Of a stretch of DNA of 37,812 bases, positions 9,960-19,738 are shown one piece after another (within the stretch, counting starts at the first letter, position 1; each line of letters begins with the position of its first letter). A program made the translations under genes and the position numbers. Source of the DNA: Amphimedon queenslandica (taxonomy: Eukaryota > Porifera > Demospongiae > Haplosclerida > Niphatidae); NCBI RefSeq assembly GCF_000090795.2, contig NW_003546498.1:103355-141166 (forward strand). The letters are read 5' to 3'. The notes below the pieces were generated by a model. That model had not been told where the DNA came from, ran no database searches, and saw only the letters and a list, made by a program, of their open reading frames with translations.

Positions 9960-10470
9960 TATAGTCATACGATTGGTACGGCTGTAGCTGCGGTGGTGCC
10001 ATTCGTTCCATCATCGACATAAACAATTTTGTGATATTCAGTTCATGTTCCCTCTCTCTCTCTTGTTTCTTCCATTTCGTCGTAAATTTTCAATAGCTTA
10101 TCTTTTGTCTCATCTGCCTTATTTCTATTGAGATCAACATTTCTACCATGGGCCTTTCCTGATTTCTGTCTCTTTGTAGTGTGTCCTAAAATATTTATAA
10201 TGAGTAATTTTTATTGAGAATAATAATTATTATTGAATAGCTTTTTTAGGTGCATGCAATTCTGTGACTACTGAAGCACCCTCTGGTTGAGCAGCCACAA
10301 CTGCATTGTGAGGCTCTATATTTTCCCCTGAAATAATGAGTAGTTCTGGAGATTATTCCACTGTACGTCCTGCAAAGCAACTGTTCTGTACTGTAACTTA
10401 AATCAAATGAAATAAATAGCCTAATATGTATAGAGCGAAGCAGTCTTCCCTTCATTATTGGTGTCACTGG
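9960..10470 (-). pseudogene. Probable Harbinger Myb/SANT-type accessory protein, C-terminal remnant
   Basis: The minus strand from about 10187 reads GHTTKRQKSGKAHGRN, then DKLLKIYDEMEETREREREHEL across one frameshift, then LFMSMMERMAPPQLQPYQSY. A basic patch, a charged coiled-coil and a Met-rich helix near the C-terminus are typical of the trihelix/MADF DNA-binding partners of Harbinger transposases. A possible acceptor (ATATTTTAG) sits at the start of this piece. Further upstream on the same strand, ELLIISGENIEPHNAVVAA may be the linker. No MADF domain is visible, so the class rests on context. Confidence 0.35.
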
Positions 10471-10678
10471 CTTCTCAATGTTGATGATGATAGCAGACTC
10501 ACTACTATCAATGAGTACTGGTGGCTCTGTTGCTGCTCAGGTGCCCAGAATGGAATCAAAACAGCCTTAAAATGGACAGTCCTCTTTGTGTCCCACTTAC
10601 TCTGTTTCCATCCTTCATCTAAATACAGCCTTTTGCACAATTCTTGCCACTACCTGAAGCAGATTACATGACTATAAT

Positions 10679-11878
10679 GTGTGTGACCAATGTGTGACTC
10701 ATAAAATGGCCAATCCTAGTGTGACACTACAGCTACTACAATTGCCGCAACAGAGCTGTTCGGGTTGGCCTCCAGCCAGTATTGCCAATAGGGTATTTGG
10801 TAACTCTGTTTATAATACTTCTAGTTCACCACCCAGTACTACTACAGTTTTACCTGTTACGGTTGCGCCAACGGTTACTATATCAGCTGCCGCCCCACCA
10901 TCATTAGTGAGTAGTCCGACAAGTGGCCCACAGACAGGTTTTGCTAGCCATCAACCAAGGCAGCAGCCAGTAGGCCAAGATTTGAGGGAGTATTATGTAA
11001 TTTAGGGTGGATCTGTGGGGCACTCCTGTAGTACGTTGTTATTGGTGGCCTCTAAAAGAGTTGCCTATAATTGTTTTTTGATAAAATTCAAAAATTACTT
11101 TTGCAAAAATAATGAAGAAATAAGACAAATTAGATAAAATTACCCAATGCTGGATATGCATGCCACACCCTTAGGCCTAGCAGTATAAGTAATGGGTATA
11201 GTTTTATAGTGTTGCTTACATGCAGTGGACATTATTATTAGTGTTTTTTTTTACTGGAGGGAGATCCCACTGGACAGTGCAGTTGCAAGTTGAAAATTAT
11301 TAACTCCAAAAGTAAAAAGAAAGTCATCATTGTCGTTATTGAAGATTTTTATTCTCAGTTCTAATCAATCAAAACTATCGAGGATTACATATCCAATAAA
11401 TACGCAGACAAGGTGCTAAGCAATCATTCCTTTGATGTTGGCTATTTTGACAGTAATACTAAGTGTTGGCTCTTAACTCATCATGATTTGAAATGTACAA
11501 AATCTAATTCTGTGGTGTGATGGTAAGGCACATGTTGAAGAGCAGTCTGCTGAGCCTATTACAAAAAAGGCTAAAACATCTGCTGGAAGACATGACTAGA
11601 AGGTAGATGACACATTTAAGAAGCTTCAGAAAAATCATAGTGAAACATTTTCTGTACCTCTTCTTCGTCTTTGGGCTAGAGTTTATATTGATAGTTTACA
11701 TGAGAGCCTGATTAAACCACCTGATCTTCCACAGTTCAAGAATGCCTATCACCTTGCAAGGTAGCTGACACACGTGGGAAGTATTTTTCTCAGCTACTTG
11801 AATTAGTCTCTTTCAGAGAAAAAATTTTGAATAACAATGAATATGAACAGCAGAAAGCAATTATACTGTCTTTATTGC
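10679..11878 (+). pseudogene. Decayed gene of an unnamed metazoan repeat family (Pro/Ser/Thr linker, SHOCT-like tail)
   Basis: 10706-11005 encodes a Ser/Thr/Pro-rich region (SSSPPSTTTVLPVTVAPTV). From about 11340 another piece reads DYISNKYADKVLSNHSFDVG and WLLTHHDLK. After a TAG near 11598 a helical block follows with KKLQKNHSETFSVPLLRLWA, ending HESLIKPPDLPQF. Finally KYFSQLLELVSFREK..NNNEYEQQKAIILSLL (11770-11878) has the spacing of SHOCT-like short C-terminal oligomerisation helices. From memory, proteins with the LRLWAR block and such a tail are multicopy and unnamed in sponges and cnidarians; I cannot confirm this. The parts are separated by stops and could be exons or a decayed gene. 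Function unknown. Confidence 0.4.
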
Positions 11879-11999
11879 AGTAATTATTAGGAATTGACTT
11901 TAGTGCACTTTAACCACATTACAATCATAGTTATTCATTGTAAATACCATTACTGATCATTGACGTAAAACAATAACTAGGTGTAATCATAGAACAAGC

Positions 12000-12978
12000 T
12001 TTGAGAATTCATTCATTAATGTCTGTAGACATGTCAAATGATTCTACTTGTTTAATTACATTTTCACCCTTGAAAAAATACTTTCAATTGGGTTATAGTC
12101 TGGTGAATATTTTGGTAGGTAGTGAACTAAGGCACCACATTCTTGTAATGCTGTAATAGAATCATTTGTATGATGGATACTGCAGTTGTCAAGGACCACC
12201 ACTGAGTGTGGATTACTGCCAATAAAGATGATGTAGTAATTGTTCGGTCACAAAATCACAAAAAATATCACTATCAACACTACCACCTCTGTGTATTTGG
12301 TCAAGGAGTCCTTTTGATGATATGGCTGCAATGATAGAAACATACTCTCCTCATACTATCAATTGTTTCGAAATGCCTGGTTTTCCGTTCAGACTATATC
12401 CTCTTTTTCTAATAATATTTTTCCGATCAAACCTTTTTCGTCAACAAAAACTAGCATATCTTTATATCCTCTTTTTCTAATAAGATTTCTCTGATCAAAC
12501 CTGTTTTGTCAACAAAAACTAGCATATCTTTCTTGTAAAGTGACACTTCAATGCAGAATCAACACTTCAGGTCTTCATTACACTGCAATGCCGTTATTTA
12601 CAGATTTTGATGAGTAAAACCTGACTTATGTAGCATTCTACAAATATAGGAACAATCCAAACTGATGCAAAATTCTTCACAAGCCTCTTTTTGTATTGTA
12701 TGTAAGTAAATACTCTGTTTTGAAAGAACAAGGTCTAATATAAAAAACTGCAGTATATTGGTTATTATTCTTGATGACTATTAAATAGAATAAGGTATCT
12801 TTTTAACTCCTCCTGTGCTCTGCCACAGTTTTACTGTTCTTTTAACTGTAAAAATATCTAGCAGTAAATTTTTGGCCACATTCGCATATAACAAACACAG
12901 TCCTTCCTTTTGATAAATCATTTTTCATTGGAGATCTTCACTGTAAGCTGTAGCTTTAGAACGATCAATGGAGGTCAT
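12000..12978 (-). pseudogene. Tc1/IS630-type DDE transposase, decayed
   Basis: The minus strand starts at the ATG at 12978-12976 with MTSIDRSKATAYSEDLQ, followed by an HTH-like region (FTVKRTVKLWQSTGGVKK). The middle reads FILDLVLSKQSIYLHTIQKE and ICRMLHKSGFTHQ. The first catalytic Asp lies in MLVFVDKTGLIRE, the second in VVLDNCSIHH, and the terminal acidic residue in HYLPKYSPDYNPIE, giving a DDE triad like Tc1/IS630 (DDE_3) proteins. A 68-bp duplication lies right after the first Asp, and further stops and frameshifts occur throughout. I could not find terminal inverted repeats. Confidence 0.75.
12395..12531. repeat. 68-bp tandem duplication inside the Tc1-like transposase
   Basis: TATATCCTCTTTTTCTAATA begins at 12395 and again at 12463. 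The two copies continue in parallel to ACTAGCATATCTTT with several substitutions. The period of 68 is not a multiple of three, so it shifts the transposase frame and repeats the block containing the first catalytic Asp. Confidence 0.8.
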
Positions 12979-13811
12979 TTTGTACTTGAGGCTTTTCAAA
13001 TAGTTGCTATGCAACTGTAGACGGGTAAATAGAGGCGTGGCCGGGCCTGTCGTGGCAAGGGATTTGCAAATCTGTAGTTACATTTATTATGAGTAACAAT
13101 AGTCTCCGCCCATTCCTCACAATAATAGGAGAGATTTCAAGAACTGTACCACCCTCACTTTCAGTGTGCCATAGATGACGCTATGGTCCCATATAAAGGT
13201 TGCTCCTCTCACAAACAGTATATACTACAAAAACCTATAAAGAGAGGTTTCAAGGTTTAGGGTTCAAGCAGACAGTATTAACGGTTACATTTCTCAGTTT
13301 CAGATCTACACTGGAAAAGAATCTTATTCCACAGAGCAGGATGTGGGTTCCAGAGTTGTCAGAGATTTAACAGATAAAATTCAACACCGAAACCATCATG
13401 TGTACTGCAACAACTTAGTTTCAAGTTTTCAACTATTCTCCGATCTTTATCTGTTAGTATCTATGCCTGTGGAACAATAAGATGCAATCGAAGGAACTTT
13501 CCATCAGAGTTTTCAGGGTACTTGAAACGTGGATTCTCCAAGAGAGGAGACAGTATCACTTTTAAAAGTGAAATACTGCCAAATCTCACCATCTCAGCAT
13601 GGCAAGACACCAAACCAGTTACTGTAACTTCTACAACTATGAAGCCACTCCTCTCAATTCAATTTCTCGGAAACTGAAAACTGGGGAACATCAAACCTTC
13701 TCTTGTCCAGAAGCCATCACTGAATATAACAAGTCTATGGGTGGAGTTGATCGTATTGACCAGCTCCGCCAATATTATAATGTACAACTGAAATGCCGAA
13801 ATTACTACAAA

Positions 13812-15051
13812 TTAGTAATGCGGTAGCGTTACTAAGTAGGATGCACCCCACTTCAAAAGGGCTGCCACGACTTTTGCATTCTGCTATACTGAAAAAACAA
13901 GTTCTTATGCTTACCAGACTTCTTACAGGATCTTATCTTGACCAGAGGACTGCAATGGTACCACTAGCGTGACTCTAGACCTCTTCTGGGAGAAAAATCA
14001 AAAATCTGCAAACCGGCCATTTTGTTCAGCCACCTTTCATCTTCAAAGTCATCATCATCATCATGATCTCCTGTCAATCCAGTTGTTGCTCGATATATTG
14101 ATCTTACCTGGTAATAGAAGGCTAATTATTACACCATTGTACTCCAACAGAGTGTGCGCAGATCCTTGTCCCCTAGAATCATTCTTCATGAAAGGAAGAA
14201 GTGATTCTGTGACTGTTGGATAGCACCAGCTTACCTCATGCCGCCATTTTGTTAATTAAAGAAGCACTGAAGCATGTGCGCCAAAATTTGGGCATGGTCG
14301 CCCATGCTCAGATCTCAGAACTGGGAACTGCAAGTTATTTTACCTAGCTATAGGCTGGCATGCTTGGAATCAAATTGCAATATTTAGTGGAGGTTTGCAG
14401 CTAAGAGAAGGTATTAATCTTGCATATATTAAGTGTGTAATGAATTATTTTATCTCAAAAACACAAAACAATTAATTAATGTTATAATACTAATAATAGT
14501 ATAAACTTGACAACGGGAAGAACCTGCAGGAATAGCTACAGGATTGCTGGGAAGATAGAGCTTCTTCAACAAGGATTCACATCAAGACTATAATATTTAT
14601 TTCACTTGTCATTAGTATAGTAGATATTCCTTCACCATATCTATTCAATGCAATCAGTGCTGGCCCTCATAAATGCTGTAAAATCATAACAATGACAACA
14701 ATAATAAAGAAACTTATTGTTTGTGTAAAATCAAAAAGTATCACAATTGTAACTGAAAAAATATTATAAATATTATAAAAAAATCAACACAAACAAGAAC
14801 ATTAAAAATTTTAAAAAACAAGATTGAGTAGGATTCCGAACGACCAACAAAAGTGCGAAATGAAAATTGTATTCTTGTGATGCAAATTCTACTTTACATT
14901 GTAAGGTGATCCAAAACTTTTAAATAGTGACATTAAAAGTACAATGTAGAGTAGAATTTGCGTCACGAGAGTAGGATTTTCATTTCGCATTTTCGTTGGT
15001 CATTCGGAATCCTACTCAATCTTGTTTTTTTAAATTTTTTATGTTCTTGTT
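13812..15051. mobile_element. Repeat unit A, 1.24 kb, inserted in piggyBac
   Basis: It begins TTAGTAATGCGGTAGCGTTA and ends ATGTTCTTG, with a near-identical partner at 16889-18104. The first 24 bp are an inverted repeat around GGTA. Sequence outside the unit reads as continuous piggyBac coding when the unit is removed, giving an empty site CTACAAA/TTTTATCTG; a target duplication longer than two T's is excluded. No ORF of its own. A CAT-repeat tract lies near 14050 and a foldback element forms the right end. The class is unknown: the minus-strand terminus reads hairpin then CTAA, which recalls a Helitron 3' end, but no 5' TC is seen. Confidence 0.75.
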
Positions 15052-15052
15052 T
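14791..15052. repeat. Foldback element A
   Basis: Arms 14791-14903 and 14940-15052 (113 bp each) are inverted copies with a few mismatches. They start AAACAAGAACAT and contain GAGTAGGATTCCGAA and CATTTCGCA/TGCGAAATG. The central loop is only about 36 bp. It sits at the right end of unit A, and the same foldback ends unit B. Confidence 0.85.
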
Positions 15053-15400
15053 TATCTGTATTGGATGCTGTTCGACATTACAATATCTAACACTTACATT
15101 TTATCTTCTATATCACCAACATTGTCTACTGTAACCCGGTCTACAAAAGACATCTGTAGTTCCTTGGCTAAGGAAGTACTACAAGGATAATGTTCCTGCA
15201 AAACCAAGGATAGACATCCAGTTATACCTCGGAAAAGACTTTAATATGATCATTTTCTGTTGAAAGGAGACGACAAACAACATCCTTGCCACTTTTGCAG
15301 CACACATGGTGTCAGGAAGGACACAACATGGCTGTGCCAGGAATGCAATCTCTACTTCTGCCATAGAGGGTATTCTGACACAGATTGTTTCCTACTTTAT

Positions 15401-15491
15401 CATAAAAAATATTGTTAGATATGTTAGATGTTAGCTGTACCTCAAATCACTTATTATTATCTCTTTACTTTTGTCTGCTTAGTCCTATGTA
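15401..15491. other. Spacer between piggyBac and MITE
   Basis: Short AT-rich spacer ending in the TA dinucleotide that precedes the MITE. No feature seen. Confidence 0.4.
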
Positions 15492-16160
15492 CCGTATTTC
15501 CTCGAGTAAAAGCCGCCCCCGAGTAGCCGCCTCCCTCGAATAGACGCCTCCTGGGGCCATGGTAGTCAAAGAAATTACCGCCGCCTTCAAATAGACGCCG
15601 CATATAATGTTATTCATTATTATTATTAATAACCAAGTATTTAATTAACTAGTAAAATGGCCGTCTAGTCACAGTTGAGTCTTAGTCAAGTTGTTCCTTC
15701 ATCCTATCGATTAGTTTTTTCTTTCCAGGAAAGGTATAGATACATGGTACTTCTAGGACCTTTCCAAATTCCCTTTTCCCATTAACATGAGCTTCTATTT
15801 GACCTCACAAAGCAAGAAATATGATGCAACTCGCGAAAACTCCCTAGGAAGGAGAACATGTAGCTCATAATGCAATGACACTGGGGAACATCTAAACTCC
15901 TACAGCCTGAGGTAGAACATGAGAGTGATTTTTCTCCAGACCTGGAACTGGAAGTAGTAGAGTAGTAATTGACATGATGAAGGTTGAATTATTTTGTTTA
16001 AAAAGAGTATTAATGGTAAAATAATTAATAGTTAATTTAAAATTAATGGCAATTAATAATAATCGCCGCCCTCGAACAATGGCCGCCCTTGTATAGTCGC
16101 CTCCCTCCTACAGATGGAAAAATGAAATAGACGCCGCGGCTTTTACTCGAGGAAATACGG
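15492..16160. mobile_element. 669-bp MITE, copy 1
   Basis: The terminal inverted repeat starts CCGTATTTCCTCGAGTAAAA at 15492, and its reverse complement ends at 16160. TA flanks both sides (15490-15491 and 16161-16162), fitting a TA target duplication as in Tc1/mariner-type MITEs. Subterminal GC-rich blocks (CGCCGCC, CGCCTCC) alternate with short AT stretches. No transposase is seen inside. A second copy of identical length lies at 28230-28898 in the opposite orientation. Confidence 0.85.
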
Positions 16161-16162
16161 TA

Positions 16163-16888
16163 GTTGTAAAAATGATTGTCACAAAAAGTGACTGTAAAGT
16201 GTTTTGTTTGCAGCCATACAATGATGCATTATTCTCTCTCTGTCACTGACAATCACATTACTAACTTGCTGATATAAGGGACCACTCTTTGTCAAAACAG
16301 CAGAACAGTAGTGTTGCTGACTGTAGCCATACTTCATTGAAACTAATGGGGAAAATCAATGGGCGTGGTCAAAGTTTGGTTAGCAACAGCCTCACAACAA
16401 GCAAAAAGGATGGAGTCATTGTAGCTTTTCAGCTTGTAGCTCCTTTTCTGCTTTATTAATGATTTCTTCGCGTTTAGATACAGGTCTCAAGGATTTGTAG
16501 AAGACGTAAGTAAATTTTTTTTCGCTTCGCCTTGCGCAAACACTAAAAAATGAGGTTGACACATTTTTTGGTGATGGTTGCCTGCTATAAATTGTTTTGT
16601 TTTGCAAAAGTTTAATTTACAGATAGATAAATACCATGAGAATAAGTTTAGAAAGGTTTATGTAAAAGACACTAAAATGTTGTCCACACCAATGCACTGA
16701 AGCACCACTACTTGCACTGTAGCTTTTTTCAAAAATTATTGATGGGTGTGGTCACAAATTCCTTAGCAACAGCATAGCAACAACAGCAGCGATAAACTCC
16801 TTGTGACTGCTTGAGCTTTCTTGCTTCCAGTTTCCTTTCCATAGCACTGAACTTCATCAGAGCATCCATTATTCCATAGTCAGATTTG
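16163..16888. other. Stretch between MITE and unit B; weak exon candidates on minus strand
   Basis: Mostly non-coding, with GGGCGTGG/GTGTGG motifs repeated at 16361 and 16743. On the minus strand, 16779-16882 reads a charged helical peptide (YGIMDALMKFSAMERKLEAR), and 16420-16500 reads SKREEIINKAEKELQAEK and then a stop. Both have real-exon texture (amphipathic, charged) and could be parts of a host gene cut by unit B, but splice sites are unconvincing and I recognise no family. Confidence 0.25.
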
Positions 16889-18104
16889 TTAGTAACGCGG
16901 TAGCGTTACTAAGTAGGATTCACCCCGAAACAAAATGGCTGCCACTACTTTTGCAGCCTTGCTATACTGGGAAAACGAGCTTGTATGCTTACCAGACTTT
17001 ATAGAGGACCCCATCTTAACCAGAGGACTCCATTGATACCACTAGTGCGGCTCTAAACCTAGTTTAAAAGAAAATTCGGCCAACCGGCAGTTTTGTCCAG
17101 CCATTTTTTTTCATCTTCATCATCATCATCATCACCAAGTCCTGGCAATTCAGTTGGCAAGCTGTATCTTGATCTTGACTGGTGCTAGAAGTATAATTCT
17201 TACACCACTCTACTCAAACAGTCTATGCGCGGATCCATGTCCCATAAAATTATTCTCCAAGATAAGAAAAAGTGACGTAATGACTGCTGTATCATGCCAG
17301 CTTACCTCCTGTTGCCATTTTGTTAATTATAGAGCATGTGCTCCACAATTTGGGCGCGGTCGCGCATGCTCAGATCTCAGAACTGAAAAAAGCAATCAAC
17401 TTTTTAAATTTAGCTAGGCTAGCTCTGCTTGAAATCAAATGCATTACTTGGTGGAGGTTTCCAGCTAAAAAAAGGTATAAATCTTACACATTATTCTTTT
17501 ATCAAGTGTGTAATGAATTATTTTAAAACAATTAATGTTATAATAATGCAATGATAATGACTTTCACATCAGGAAGAACAGGAATTGATAGCTACAGAAT
17601 TGCAGGGAAGTCTGGGAAGATGAAGTTTCTTGAACAAGCACACATTTCAAGACTATAGTATTAATTTCACTTGTTATGAGTACAGTAGATATTCCTTCAG
17701 CATATCTATTAATGCTGTGACTGCTGTCTCTCATAGTAAATGCTGTAAAGTCATAACAATGATAATAATAAAGAAAATTGTTTTCATAAAATCAACAAGT
17801 ATCACAATTGCAACTAAAAACTTTATAAATATATAAAAAAATTAACAAAAACAAGAACATAAAAAGTTAAAAAAAACAAGATCAAGTAGGATTCTGAATG
17901 ACCAACGAAAATACAAAATGAAAATCCTACTCTCGTGACAAATTCTACTCTACATTGCAAGGTGATTCATAAGTTTCATATGAGATGATTAAAAGTACAA
18001 TGAAAAGTAGAATATGCCTCACGAGAGTAGGATTTTCATTTCGTATTTTTGTTGGTCGTTCGGAATCCTACTCAACCTTGTTTTTTAAATTTTTTATGTT
18101 CTTG
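16889..18104. mobile_element. Repeat unit B, second copy of unit A
   Basis: It starts TTAGTAACGCGGTAGCGTTA, a perfect 10-bp inverted repeat around GGTA, and ends ATGTTCTTG. It is collinear with unit A over its whole length (CACCCC, the CAT tract, GCGCGGATCC, the GGGCGCGGTCGC block, and the foldback), with scattered substitutions and small indels. The flanking sequences differ from those of unit A, which supports independent insertion of a mobile unit over a large tandem duplication. No coding capacity. Confidence 0.75.
17851..18104. repeat. Foldback element B
   Basis: Inverted arms start ACAAGAACAT at 17851 and end ATGTTCTTG at 18104, with the same internal blocks as foldback A (GAGTAGGATTCCGAA-type, CATTTCG). 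The loop is short. It forms the right end of unit B. Confidence 0.8.
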
Positions 18105-18435
18105 CAGAAGACAAATGTGTGTTGTTATTATTGTTATCCAGCTCTTATTGTCTCAAATAGTGTTGTATCTTTTTAGTAGTCACGCATGCTTGCTTCGCCT
18201 TGCATTTATGCATGGAAACTTTACACTACACTGGATAAACATCCCATAAATAACACTACCAAGTTTTAGGTCAAGTACTGTGAGGTCTTCAGATATATAG
18301 TTTGCTAAAATGGTACTACTATAATTTCATTTATAGTCAAAATTAATTCCATACGGGGGTGTACTCTTAATAATCAATATTCAGTTTTAAAGGGTTAAGT
18401 ATTATTTTGTTAGAATTCATTTTGAAAAACAGATC
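18105..18435. other. Non-coding stretch right of unit B
   Basis: AT-rich; no motif, repeat or exon recognised. Confidence 0.4.
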
Positions 18436-18813
18436 CTACAAAGTAGGCTTATTGATATGTGCATCGGTATTTTCTCGATCAAGCTTTACTGGATTATCCT
18501 TGAGTCCAGTTGAGCCTTCTCGAGACTTACGCCTTTTAAAATCCGCCAATCTTTTCTGGTTTCTCCTTATCTGAGACGGAGACTTCTTTTTCCTTTTAGC
18601 ATGGCCTTGGTTATGACTGGCAACAGCAGGCACGGCCTGTCTTAGACTTTGGTCCTGAAAGCCCACTTCAGCCCTGTCTCTCCAGTAGAGAACAACAGTT
18701 GTGCCGCGATTACTGTGTTGAATCTTCCATGACAGATTCAGGTTAGTCTGTAAAGCATCTCTGATACAAAAAGCTACAACTTCAGGGAGCATGACCATAT
18801 CAACCTCCGCCAT
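18436..18813 (-). CDS. Uncharacterised 125-aa basic protein, retroelement-associated type
   Basis: It starts at ATGGCGGAGG (18813) and is open for 125 codons. The N-terminal half has a short beta-like block (LNLSWKIQHSNRGTTVVLYW); the middle has a strongly basic motif AKRKKKSPSQIRRNQKRLAD, a Lys/Arg tract that would suit nucleic-acid binding or nuclear entry. From memory, short invertebrate proteins with an SPS-x(2)-RR-x(2)-RL motif after a Trp-containing block are common near transposons; I cannot name the family or confirm it. No partner genes are adjacent, and no splice sites are needed. It could be ORF1 of an unidentified element or a host fragment. Confidence 0.4.
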   Translation of the reverse strand: MAEVDMVMLPEVVAFCIRDALQTNLNLSWKIQHSNRGTTVVLYWRDRAEVGFQDQSLRQAVPAVASHNQGHAKRKKKSPSQIRRNQKRLADFKRRKSREGSTGLKDNPVKLDRENTDAHINKPTL

Positions 18814-19670
18814 TTTCAGGGGGGACCTTTTTTTGAATAGTCAATGTAATTATACCAGACATTCCCGGGCCATCAACTAGTACTGTTGAATCATCTAAAT
18901 GCATACTCTTTATAGTCAGGCCAGATTCATGAATTCACATATTGAGGTATGTTACTGATGAACAGAATCACACTAATGCTATCCTGTATAACTATCAAGC
19001 TAGAGCACTTCAGTCCTAACTAGAATCCACTTCAAGCAGCAGTGATCTGATCATTTTCTTTGAACAATCTTTCTAAAGAACAGCAAAATTGTAGATATTG
19101 CTTAAATTACAGTAGACTTATTATAGTCAGTGTATACCATGGATAGAGCTATTGAATGGTAAATGCACTTTTATAAATGTCACAAAGCATTACTTTAAAC
19201 CCACTTTTCCTTTGTTCGACCCGATGTTATGTCATTGTTAAGAGAAAGATTAACAAGCTTCAAAGTTCACTGATTTGTTGAAAGTGGTTTCGATGATACT
19301 CATGCCATTCTTGAAAAGGACATTTAAGACTCTCCTAATAACTGTATACATGGTATGCAACAGTACATCGAGAGCCAAAAATTTGACTTGCCCAACTGTA
19401 TAAGACCAAATTCAAATACATGTAAATTTTTACCGAGGCATTACTTTGTGTCAAATGATTAGTTCGAGAAATACAGGACAAGTATGGCAACAAACCAGTT
19501 CTTGAGAAAAAAGAATTGTCAAATAGCACCTTAAATAGTACAGTCGAACTACCTTTAAATAATGCAATAACACATATTACTTAACTCAATGCCAGAGTAA
19601 CACAATGGAATTTTGATAAAGGCCGTTCCAATGACATCAAAGAAAATGATAACTACTACATCAATGTTTT
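18814..19670. other. Stretch with no recognisable gene
   Basis: AT-rich with many stops. It may include 5' parts of the decayed gene that follows, but I see no motif. Confidence 0.4.
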
Positions 19671-19738
19671 ATGAAGTATGTCACACAGTAGTCAATTCAC
19701 AGTAATCCTAAGGTTCAAGGTGCAATACCAGTTACACT

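Larger units (their letters stand above)
13095..15400 (+). pseudogene. piggyBac transposase split by a 1.24-kb insertion
   Basis: Left part: LRPFLTIIGEIS, then CAIDDAMVPYKG (first catalytic Asp), KPIKRGFKV, VYCNNLVSSFQLFSDL, YACGTIRCNRRNFPSEF, AWQDTKPVTV and, after a frameshift, YNKSMGGVDRIDQLRQYY (third catalytic Asp), ending NYYK at 13811. The frame resumes at about 15050 with FYLYWMLFDITISNTYIL, LAKEVLQG, and a C-terminal Cys-rich finger (CHFCSTHG..TTWLCQECNLYFCH..TDCF). The order and motifs are those of DDE_Tnp_1_7. The second catalytic Asp is Asn here (AAC), so the protein would be inactive even if intact. The N-terminus before 13095 is missing, and I see no piggyBac terminal repeats or TTAA pair. 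Confidence 0.85.

Noticed and set aside
14050-14070. CRISPR-like or satellite array from the CAT tract
   Set aside because: It is a short simple repeat present in both unit copies, with no spacer structure.
13812-18104. Units A and B as one large tandem duplication
   Set aside because: Flanks differ, and A sits inside piggyBac coding that resumes precisely, which favours separate insertions.
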